Origin: Pseudomonas morbosilactucae
GTDB lineage: Bacteria > Pseudomonadota > Gammaproteobacteria > Pseudomonadales > Pseudomonadaceae
Reading direction: 5' to 3'
Length of the DNA: 64,000 nucleotides
NCBI RefSeq assembly: GCF_023241715.1
Contig: NZ_JALQCW010000021.1
Location: 1-64,000 of the forward strand
Every line of letters begins with the position of its first letter. The first letter of the stretch is position 1. The notes under the pieces are model-generated. The model saw nothing but the letters and a program-made list of their open reading frames with translations, made no database searches and was not told the origin of the DNA. Shown piece after piece: positions 9,741 through 16,487 of the stretch. A program made the position numbers and the translations under genes.

Positions 9741-9919
9741 CTCGGCTCTCCTTCAGATGGTTTTTCACCAGAGCCCAACACATGCTCAACGATGGGTTGG
9801 GTATCGAGGGCTGGAAGCGTGGGCTGGGCAAACCAGGTGAACTTGATGAGTAAAATTACGAACAGCTTGATCACCAAGATGACGGTGATTTCCTTGCTCA
9901 GTGAATCCTTGAGCATCAT
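9737..9919 (-). CDS. cydP: Cytochrome oxidase putative small subunit CydP
   Basis: A 60-residue single-helix protein ([20 protein letters not shown], then [10 protein letters not shown]) starting at 9919, or at 9916 on the second Met. The short N-terminal amphipathic part, one transmembrane helix ending in KFTWF and a Pro-rich tail match the small CydP proteins upstream of cydA. Its stop overlaps the cydA start, so it is the first gene of the operon. Confidence 0.85.
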   Translation of the reverse strand: MMLKDSLSKEITVILVIKLFVILLIKFTWFAQPTLPALDTQPIVEHVLGSGEKPSEGEPR

Positions 9920-9992
9920 GTATCCCCTGTCTGCTGTACCCAACCACCTGCCCCTGTGATGCGCACAAGGCAAGCCGGTCATTTCATACGAG

Positions 9993-10008
9993 CCAGGGTG
10001 AACCCTGG
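9993..10008. promoter_or_regulatory. Palindrome upstream of the cyd operon
   Basis: CCAGGGT-GA-ACCCTGG, a perfect 7-bp inverted repeat 74 nt upstream of the cydP start. Its symmetry and place suggest an operator; no known consensus (Fnr/Anr, Fur) matches. It could instead form an RNA hairpin. Confidence 0.4.
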
Positions 10009-10031
10009 AGTGATGACCTGATTTTTTAGAT

Positions 10032-10058
10032 AAAAAAAGGCCCCCTGGGCAGAGGGCC
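10032..10058 (-). terminator. Intrinsic terminator on the minus strand
   Basis: GGCCCTCTGCCCAGGGGGCC followed by TTTTTTT when read on the minus strand. It would end transcripts from the unknown gene at 10306-10887 and insulate the cyd promoter. Confidence 0.85.
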
Positions 10059-10305
10059 GAGCAACCAGAACGTGCACTGGTTTAATTGCGAAGCCTCGAG
10101 CTACCGTGGAAGTGTCTGCCTCCGCTCAAAGCCCGCACACTTTATGTGGGCAGCCTATAGGCAACAACTGCGACAATCGGACGCGCGAACTTCTCGTTTT
10201 GCTCCGATCCACGCGCCTGGTGGCGCTTGTGAAATGCCCTGATCAGACGTGGTGTTTTGTCGCAGATCACCAGAGCTAACGAACGGATTCCCAGGGCAAG
10301 TCCTG

Positions 10306-10887
10306 TCACGGAATCGGCAACCACCGGCGAAACCCAACACCACCTTTTCCGGTTAAAGGGCACCAGGCAAAGTCCCAAGGTACTGGTGGAAGCTCCTCCA
10401 GATCAGGTTCGTACGCAGTCACAAGGCGCGGCGCCAACTTCCAATCGAACACCCTCTCAGGCGAGTCTTGCCAGGCCAGTACCAATCCTCGTGCCTGGCT
10501 GTCATCGCTGTTGACCCAGCGTGCCGCGGCAGCACTCATAAAGGCCTCGATATGTTCCTCATTAATCCGCGCCTGATACTTGGAACCCAGCAGCCAGCGA
10601 CACACGCTCAAGTAATAGGTCCAGTTCAGCGGTGGGTGATTGCGATAGGCCCAGGTCATGAAACCGCGAAATATGTTCAGACCGTCGGGCGGATCGAGCT
10701 TGAGTAAGCCCGGGCACACATCGAACAAAGTGTGCCAGTAAGGCAGCAGCCTGGTATCGAGGTGCACGAAGCTGCGCGCGTTGCCGGGGTAATCCGGAAA
10801 CGGCAGTAAAAGCTCGCCCTGGGTGCGTAGCCGCGAAGATTTGCTGACCAATCGAGACGCACCGGATGGAACGGCTAGCACACGCAT
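10306..10887 (-). CDS. Conserved-looking hypothetical protein
   Basis: A 193-residue soluble protein that I do not recognise. It is rich in Trp and aromatic residues (FMTWAYRNHPPLNWTYYLSV, about 75-95), lacks a signal peptide and has no obvious catalytic motif. Codon use looks normal for the region. The gene stands alone between the cyd operon and the DUF2946 genes, with a strong terminator 250 nt downstream. Bases 10059-10305 hold no further gene that I can support. Confidence 0.6.
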   Translation of the reverse strand: MRVLAVPSGASRLVSKSSRLRTQGELLLPFPDYPGNARSFVHLDTRLLPYWHTLFDVCPGLLKLDPPDGLNIFRGFMTWAYRNHPPLNWTYYLSVCRWLLGSKYQARINEEHIEAFMSAAAARWVNSDDSQARGLVLAWQDSPERVFDWKLAPRLVTAYEPDLEELPPVPWDFAWCPLTGKGGVGFRRWLPIP

Positions 10888-11098
10888 AGCGACCTCCAGC
10901 TTATCGGTGTCGCTGTACGTGTCGAATAGCGTTTTAACTCATCAGGCACTGCAAAACCTGGCAGTAACAGGCGATTCAGGCTTTCACATACATGAGCCAT
11001 TTTTGTACTTCTCCAATGTCACCTTTAACCGTGGAGCCCCCGTAACGCATTGACGAGCCTGCGTTACCACAGGCAAGAGAGGGCTTAGATAAACGCGG

Positions 11099-11482
11099 TC
11101 ATACGCACGGTGCAGGAGAGGCTCTAGGGTTGATCGACGGCCAGCGGCTTCGGGGCGATAGCCAGCGCAAGGGTACGGTCGGCCGCAACAGGGCCGCCGC
11201 GAAAAATTCGGGCATCGCGAGCGCTTGCGCCGGAATCGGTACCGCTCCGACGGACTGGGAGCAGCAGCAATGGGATTGATCCGTCTTGGCGGAGAGCGAT
11301 GGCTCGTTTTTGTCCAACGTGAGCGCGACTTGCTGCACACCACCCGACGAGCAAAAGCTGCCCGTCAGCAACTGCTCCAGGCTCAGAGTGCCAAAGGCAC
11401 TGGCCATCGGCAGTGCCATGAGTTTGAGCACAATCGCCAAGAACGCTGCGACCCAGGCATTCTGATGGCTGGCGCGACTCAT
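11099..11482 (-). CDS. DUF2946 family protein with HCCC motif
   Basis: About 127 residues from the ATG at 11482 (MSRASHQNAWVAAFLA); an upstream ATG at 11497 is possible. One N-terminal hydrophobic segment, an FCSSGG motif (Cys about 44), then SHCCCSQ (about 70-76) and a C-terminus ending WPSINPRASP. DUF2946 proteins are small exported or membrane proteins often found by copper genes; their role is not established. This copy is the most divergent of the five intact ones here. The Cys/His cluster suggests metal binding (inference). Confidence 0.8.
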   Translation of the reverse strand: MSRASHQNAWVAAFLAIVLKLMALPMASAFGTLSLEQLLTGSFCSSGGVQQVALTLDKNEPSLSAKTDQSHCCCSQSVGAVPIPAQALAMPEFFAAALLRPTVPLRWLSPRSRWPSINPRASPAPCV

Positions 11483-11691
11483 TGCACCCCGGCGCATCAG
11501 GCCAGCCCGCTCAGATAACACACTGCGCCGAGGCGCACTGTCAGCAGGCAACACAAAAAAGGCATACAACAACGCTCTGAATAATCACTATTGAATAGCG
11601 CCTGCCCGCTCACACCTGCCTAGCAAGAGCAAAAAACGGGCGACAGCAAACCAGCGGTGTCCAGCTAAATGCAGCTAGCCGCTTACACAGG

Positions 11692-12075
11692 TCAGATCAG
11701 AGGTGACGCACGAGGGTTGGCAGAAGGCCAGGAATAGCGAGGGGGGGCTTTGCAGCGTTGTTCGCGGTCAGGCCGGCGTACTTGGCCAATGCGCAGTAAC
11801 CAGCCAAGACAAAACAGCAAGGCAATGCTCAAGGTCACGGCCGAGCAGATCGGACAGGAAAAACTACCTGACCAACCACTAATGGATAGGTCGGTGAAAT
11901 CCGTTTTCGATGCCGGCGCAGGACTGCCCAGGGACGAGCAGAACTGCCCGCCTACACCATTGAGCTCCAGGCCCATCATCTGTCCATGAGCCAAACCGCA
12001 GGCGAACACATTGAACAGGACGCAAAAATATAACGTCCATGCAATGAGCGAGCGGTCTGAGCGGGTCAGTTTCAT
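11692..12075 (-). CDS. DUF2946 family protein
   Basis: About 127 residues from the ATG at 12075 (MKLTRSDRSLIAWTLYFCVL). N-terminal helix with Cys, AHGQMMGLELNGVGGQFCS, a second helix led by FSCPICSAVTLS, and the C-terminal signature WPSANPRASP. Paralogues lie at 18721, 27560 and 40720. The start codon lacks a Shine-Dalgarno; instead TGTTAGAGT sits 7 nt before the ATG, a spacing that would suit a leaderless mRNA. It is divergent from the di-haem oxidoreductase operon, with a pair of 17-bp boxes between. Confidence 0.88.
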   Translation of the reverse strand: MKLTRSDRSLIAWTLYFCVLFNVFACGLAHGQMMGLELNGVGGQFCSSLGSPAPASKTDFTDLSISGWSGSFSCPICSAVTLSIALLFCLGWLLRIGQVRRPDREQRCKAPPRYSWPSANPRASPLI

Positions 12076-12187
12076 GGCGGCGACTCTAACACCGAACAGC
12101 AAGTAGATTGAAGCGCGATCGGGTCGCGTAAACAACTACACCAAGCACCGGCCAGCAGGGTCGTCGCCCTATCAGGGGAATCCATCC

Positions 12188-12263
12188 TGCGACAACCTGC
12201 CACATCTCGACACCAGAGCCAACGCTCGTGAGCGGCACATCGCAGGTGTGCCCGAATGTCGCA
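12188..12263. promoter_or_regulatory. Convergent pair of 17-bp boxes (pair 1)
   Basis: Box TGCGACAACCTGCCACA at 12188-12204 (+) and TGCGACATTCGGGCACA at 12247-12263 (-), offset 59 bp. Each box is a direct repeat of TGCxACA-like heptamers 10 bp apart, the geometry of OmpR/PhoB-type response-regulator sites. The -10-like TAGACT begins exactly 25 nt after the right box, facing the di-haem oxidoreductase gene. The left box is identical in all 17 bases to the box at 26912. Confidence 0.65.
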
Positions 12264-12325
12264 GGTTATTAAGAATAAATAGCGTCGTTAGACTTACCGC
12301 CCCTCCTGCGGCCCGGTCTTAAGCA

Positions 12326-13798
12326 ATGCTCAAAAGGCACGTTTGGCACACTTCTCCAACAGCACCGCCAACCACTCAAAAAATCTGGCGTGCCTCCAGT
12401 CATGGCCTGCTGGCGTGTGCATTGCTGATCGCCGCAAGCGGTTGCCAGCCGTCAGAGGAGTTCGCCACCCTGGAGCCTGGTGAAAAGCTCTCTGGCGGCT
12501 CGACCAGTGTTGCCAAGACAGACAGCAATGCGTTTTCCATGCCCTCTGCCAACCTGTCGCCCCTTAGACGGATGGATTTTTTTGTCGGTAACGGCTTTTT
12601 CCGTAATCCCTGGAAGGTTGCATCCACTCAACAGAACGCACGTGACGGCCTGGGGCCGCAGTTCAATACCGACACCTGTCAAAGCTGCCATATCAAGGAT
12701 GGCCGCGGCCACCCACCGACCGGTGCCAGCGGCCCCGCGGTATCGATGTTGGTCCGGCTCTCGATCAAGCCCCGCGCCACGGACGCCCCCCAGTTGCAGC
12801 GCGGTGGCGTGGTGCCAGAGCCCACTTACGGCGGGCAACTGCAAGATGCGGCGATAGCGGGCCATCTGCCTGAGGGCAGCATCCGGGTTGAATACACCGA
12901 GATCCCCATGGTTTTTTCCGACCGCAGCCCGATCAGCCTGCGTAAGCCACACCTGCACATCGACTCGCTCGGCTATGGCCCGATGCATCCAGAGACCCAA
13001 TTCTCAGCCCGCATCGCCCCACCGATGATCGGCCTGGGCTTGCTGGAGGCCATTAGCGACGACGACATCCGCGCCAATGCAGTGCAGCAAGCCGAAAGCT
13101 CCCGACGCGTCAGCGGCAAGGTCAACCTGGTATGGGATGACGTCCAAGGTAAAACCGTCATCGGGCGCTTTGGCTGGAAGGCCGGCCAACCCAACCTCAA
13201 CCAGCAGAATGCCCACGCCTTTGCCGGCGACATGGGGCTGACCAGCGGTGTTTTAACCCAGGACGACTGCACGAAGAATCAGGTAGCCTGCCAGCAAGCC
13301 CCGAACGGTGGCACCCCGGAGGTCAGCGACAGCATCTTGGCCAGCATCCTCTTCTATACACGTAACCTCGCGGTGCCGATGCGCCGTGACGTCGATACGC
13401 CGCAAACCCTGAGAGGCAAAGCCCTGTTCCACCAAGCCGGGTGTGCGACCTGCCACGTGCCCTCCTATGTCACCGCAGAGGCGGCAGAACCTGAGTTGAG
13501 CCAACAGAAAATCTACCCGTACACCGACCTGTTATTGCACGACATGGGCGATGAGTTGGGCGACGGACGTGGCGAATACCTGGCTGACGGCAATGAGTGG
13601 CGCACGCCGCCCTTATGGGGCATCGGCCTGACGCAACAAGTCAGCGGGCATACCTTGTACCTGCATGACGGGCGCGCGCGAAATCTGATGGAAGCCATCA
13701 TCTGGCATGGCGGGGAAGCAAGAGGCTCGCGTAACGCCGTACTGCAGTTTGACCAAGCGCAACGCGAAGCATTGATCAGTTTCTTGAACTCTTTGTAG
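12326..13798 (+). CDS. Di-haem oxidoreductase family lipoprotein (thiol oxidoreductase-like, COG3488)
   Basis: A 490-residue protein with a long N-region and lipobox LIAASGC (Cys about 39). It is probably a lipoprotein exposed to the periplasm. Two c-type haem motifs are visible: CQSCH (about 117-121) and CATCH (about 373-377). The family is the di-haem cytochrome 'thiol oxidoreductase' group, distantly MauG/CCP-like; the reaction is not established. It is followed after 13 nt by SCO and PCu(A)C genes. The order di-haem protein, SCO, PCu(A)C suggests a periplasmic copper/thiol redox function. A box-linked promoter precedes it. Confidence 0.85.
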   Translation: MLKRHVWHTSPTAPPTTQKIWRASSHGLLACALLIAASGCQPSEEFATLEPGEKLSGGSTSVAKTDSNAFSMPSANLSPLRRMDFFVGNGFFRNPWKVASTQQNARDGLGPQFNTDTCQSCHIKDGRGHPPTGASGPAVSMLVRLSIKPRATDAPQLQRGGVVPEPTYGGQLQDAAIAGHLPEGSIRVEYTEIPMVFSDRSPISLRKPHLHIDSLGYGPMHPETQFSARIAPPMIGLGLLEAISDDDIRANAVQQAESSRRVSGKVNLVWDDVQGKTVIGRFGWKAGQPNLNQQNAHAFAGDMGLTSGVLTQDDCTKNQVACQQAPNGGTPEVSDSILASILFYTRNLAVPMRRDVDTPQTLRGKALFHQAGCATCHVPSYVTAEAAEPELSQQKIYPYTDLLLHDMGDELGDGRGEYLADGNEWRTPPLWGIGLTQQVSGHTLYLHDGRARNLMEAIIWHGGEARGSRNAVLQFDQAQREALISFLNSL

Positions 13799-13811
13799 AA
13801 AGGATGCCCCT

Positions 13812-14417
13812 ATGAAATCGGTATTTTCACGGCGCGCAGTACTTGGCAGCCTGAGCGTGCTTGGCCTGGGCCTGCTGACGGGATGTGACAGCAACAAGCC
13901 GTCCTTCAAATACGCAAAGGATCTGAGCAACACGATCATGGGGCGCTCTTTCAAGCTCAAGGATCCACAAGGTGAAACACGGATGCTCACCAGCTATAGA
14001 GGCGTGGTGCCGATGATCTTCTTCGGTTTCACCCAGTGCCCTGCTGTCTGCCCTACCGCCTTGGCCAGGGCAGTACAAATCAAGAAGCTCATGGGCCGTG
14101 ACGGTGACCGACTGCAAGTGATCTTCATCACCCTGGATCCAGAGCGGGATACGCCCAAGGTCTTGGATGCATACGTAAAAGCCTTCGACCCCAGCTTCCA
14201 GGCGCTCTATGGAACCTTGGAACAAACCGCGGCCACGGCAAAAGAGTTCGGTGTGTTTTATGAAAAAATCCCAAGTGGGGACACCTACACCCTGTCTCAT
14301 ACCGCCACCAGTTATGTCTATGACTCCCTGGGCAAGCTGCGCTTGAGTTTGTCCGCTTCACTGACCGCACAGGAATGTGCGGAAGATTTACTCACTGTCA
14401 TGGAGGTTCGTTCATGA
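13812..14417 (+). CDS. SCO family copper chaperone (SCO1/SenC/PrrC)
   Basis: A 201-residue thioredoxin-fold protein. The N-terminus has SRRAVLG followed by a hydrophobic stretch and lipobox GLLTGC (Cys about 25), so it is a lipoprotein, perhaps Tat-exported. The copper ligands are present: CPAVC (GFTQCPAVCP, about 75-79) and the distal His in SHTATSYVYD (about 163). SCO proteins deliver copper to, or reduce, the CuA site of cytochrome oxidase. The stop overlaps the ATG of the next gene (14414), indicating coupling to PCu(A)C. A second SCO lies at 15143-15769. Confidence 0.93.
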   Translation: MKSVFSRRAVLGSLSVLGLGLLTGCDSNKPSFKYAKDLSNTIMGRSFKLKDPQGETRMLTSYRGVVPMIFFGFTQCPAVCPTALARAVQIKKLMGRDGDRLQVIFITLDPERDTPKVLDAYVKAFDPSFQALYGTLEQTAATAKEFGVFYEKIPSGDTYTLSHTATSYVYDSLGKLRLSLSASLTAQECAEDLLTVMEVRS

Positions 14418-14909
14418 ACCCTAATCCTGCAAAAAAAAAACCACAACCAACGCCTTAAACAGCTGCTCCTGAGCGTGTCACTGCTGACGTTAGCAGGACA
14501 GGCCACGGCGCAAACCCAGGTCAATATCAGTGAGCCCTGGGTTCGGGCAACGGTAGCCGGTCAGCAAGCGACCGGAGCGTTCATGACGCTCACTGCCACT
14601 AGCGACAGCAAGCTGATCAGCGCGACCTCGCCAGTGGCCAAGATCGTACAGATTCATGAGTCGAGCATGAAAAATGATGTGATGAGCATGCAACAAATCG
14701 AGTCGGTGGAGCTGCCGGCAGGTAAGGCGGTCAGCCTGAGCCCTCACGGTTATCATGTAATGCTGATCGACTTGGTGGCTCAGGTTAAGGAAGGCGACAA
14801 AGTACCGCTGACCCTGACCGTCGAAGACGCCAAGGGTGAAAAGCAGTCGATCCAGGTCGAGGCTCCGGCCCGAGCCTTGGGCGCCCCGGAACATCGCAAT
14901 ATGCATTGA
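14414..14909 (+). CDS. PCu(A)C-type periplasmic copper chaperone, reading frame broken at an A10 run
   Basis: The natural start is the ATG at 14414, overlapping the SCO stop. As given, this frame ends at TAA after 14 codons. Removing one A from the run of ten at 14431-14440 joins it to the long frame and gives MNPNPAKKNHNQRL, then a perfect signal peptide ending ATAQ. The mature part carries the PCu(A)C copper site: His and Met in IHESSMKNDVMSM (about residues 80-92) and HxM in YHVML (about 115-117). It would collect Cu(I) in the periplasm for SCO/CuA assembly. The frameshift may be a sequencing error, transcriptional slippage, or a phase-variable tract. Confidence 0.85.
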
Positions 14910-14941
14910 CGCGTTCATCGGCCGTTCTGGGAGAACACACC

Positions 14942-15080
14942 CGCAATGACCGCTCGCTGATGGCTTGGTTACCCTACGCCTGCATCCTGTTCAATCTATT
15001 TACGGTATTGCTCATTGGCAGATGACCGGCCGGGCCTCAACGGCATGGGCGGTCAGTTCTGCTCCGCGTCCAATGACGGA
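14942..15080 (+). pseudogene. Decayed DUF2946 gene
   Basis: Residues RNDRSLMAWLPYACILFN (frame from 14942) and GLNGMGGQFCSA (another frame, about 15032-15070) match the conserved first half of the DUF2946 paralogues. They are separated by frameshifts and stops. The second half is missing. It sits just after PCu(A)C, the sort of place occupied by intact paralogues elsewhere. Confidence 0.8.
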
Positions 15081-15142
15081 GTAGGCGCTCTCCCCGCGCG
15101 CCCTTTTTCAATTACCCCTGCATCTGGCGCCTACCTTAGGTG

Positions 15143-15769
15143 TCAATCCGAAGCGCCCTGAGCGAAAAGCCCAGGCAGAATCCGAATCAGCTCTTTCACC
15201 CTGAGCGGCCCTCTGACAAAACCGACCTGCCTGCCTGTTGGATCTACCAGCGCAAGGTTTCCGGTGTGTACGACTGTGTAGTCAGGCTGATCAATGTCCC
15301 CTGGCACAAATGGCAGGCCAATGTCATTGGAGGCTTGCTGCACCGCTGCAAGATTGCCGGTCATGCCAGTGAAGCTTGGATCGAAAAAGCTCACGTACTG
15401 CTGGGTACGCTCGGGTGTATCTCGGTGCGGATCGACGCTGACCATCGTTACCCCCATGAGTTTGCGCGCATCAGGCGGCAGAGCGAGATACACCTGCCGC
15501 AATTCACTGAGGGCGGTTGGGCAAATGTCTGGGCAAAAGGTGTAGCCGAAAAGTACCAATGTCCACTTTCCGGCGAAGAATTTTGAGTCGAAAGCCTGGC
15601 CATCTACCGTTGCCAATCGCACATCTGGGAGCACATGAGGTTTGGGCAGCAGCACGATACCGGCTCTCGCTAGCGCCGTCTCATCCAACGGCTCTGTCTT
15701 CACAGCCCAATAGAAAAGCCCTGCGCCCACTGCACATAAAGCGGTCACCAACATCAGCAAACGACGCAT
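15143..15769 (-). CDS. SCO family copper chaperone, second copy
   Basis: A 208-residue membrane-anchored thioredoxin-fold protein; the N-terminal helix (LLMLVTALCAVGAGLFYW) has no lipobox. The copper ligands CPDIC (about 80-84) and the distal His in VVHTGNLALVDPTG (about 168) are intact. It is only distantly similar to the SCO at 13812. It is the last gene of the minus-strand series DUF2946, TonB receptor, PCu(A)C, SCO, so a receptor-coupled copper delivery line seems likely. The gap of 115 nt to PCu(A)C shows no terminator. Confidence 0.93.
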   Translation of the reverse strand: MRRLLMLVTALCAVGAGLFYWAVKTEPLDETALARAGIVLLPKPHVLPDVRLATVDGQAFDSKFFAGKWTLVLFGYTFCPDICPTALSELRQVYLALPPDARKLMGVTMVSVDPHRDTPERTQQYVSFFDPSFTGMTGNLAAVQQASNDIGLPFVPGDIDQPDYTVVHTGNLALVDPTGRQVGFVRGPLRVKELIRILPGLFAQGASD

Positions 15770-15883
15770 TTTCCATCTCCAGAAATTGCAATGCGAACTC
15801 GATGCGAACTCGGTAGTGAGAACGCTCTAAGTCATGCGCTCAGGGCATGTATGCTCCGGCTACGGCCTCTGACGCCCCGAGTG

Positions 15884-16375
15884 TCAGTGTTGGTGGCCTT
15901 CGCCATGGCTATGCTCGGGCTGGTGCTCTGTAGGGGCGTCTTTCTGTACAACGACGTCGACTTCTACCGTGCCGGCCTTTTCGAATGTCAACGTAAGAGG
16001 AAAGTGATCACCAGCTTTGGCTTGCTGTTTCAAATTCAGCAGCATCACGTGATAGCCCATTGGCTCGAATTTCACTTCACCTCCAGCAGGAATTTCTACG
16101 CTCATTACCTGCTGCATTTTCATCGCGCCACCAGCATGCACATGCTCGTGTAACTCTGCTTTGCCAGCGACACGAGTACTTGCAGAAAGCAGGCGATCAG
16201 CTTCGCTGCCCGGATTTTTGAGAACAAAATACGCAGCAGCTGTTGGTGCTACCGCTGGGAGCTCACGTGACCAAGGATGAACAATTTTAATGTCGCCGGA
16301 CTGAAACTCGTGCGCATGAGCAATGTGGCCCAGCGACAGGAGCGAGAACGCCAGCAGGATTTTTTTCAGGAACAT
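15884..16375 (-). CDS. PCu(A)C-type periplasmic copper chaperone with His-rich tail
   Basis: A 163-residue protein with a signal peptide ending AHA (about residue 22). The PCu(A)C ligand pattern is present: His in AELHEHVHAG (about 75-79), Met in AMKMQQVM (about 84-90), and HxM in YHVML (about 108-110). The extreme C-terminus (EHQPEHSHGEGHQH) adds at least five His residues for extra copper or zinc binding. It lies between the TonB receptor and SCO2 genes, reading with them. Its partner-site logic parallels the intact SCO upstream on the other strand. Confidence 0.93.
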   Translation of the reverse strand: MFLKKILLAFSLLSLGHIAHAHEFQSGDIKIVHPWSRELPAVAPTAAAYFVLKNPGSEADRLLSASTRVAGKAELHEHVHAGGAMKMQQVMSVEIPAGGEVKFEPMGYHVMLLNLKQQAKAGDHFPLTLTFEKAGTVEVDVVVQKDAPTEHQPEHSHGEGHQH

Positions 16376-16487
16376 AGGGTTACCTATCAGTTAGGCAGGC
16401 GGCATGTGAAGTAGACGCCTACCGGGTTAGCTAAGTGGGCCGCGTTATCGCTCACCCAGTGTTGTCAGCTCGGGCGCGTCAGCAGCA

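Noticed and set aside
10169..10175. A further TGCGACA half-box
   Set aside because: The second heptamer at the 10-bp period is missing and no convergent partner lies within 100 bp; chance is likely.
12326..12420. Fur box control of the copper operons
   Set aside because: No GATAATGATAATCATTATC-like sequence was seen in any of the three divergent promoters.
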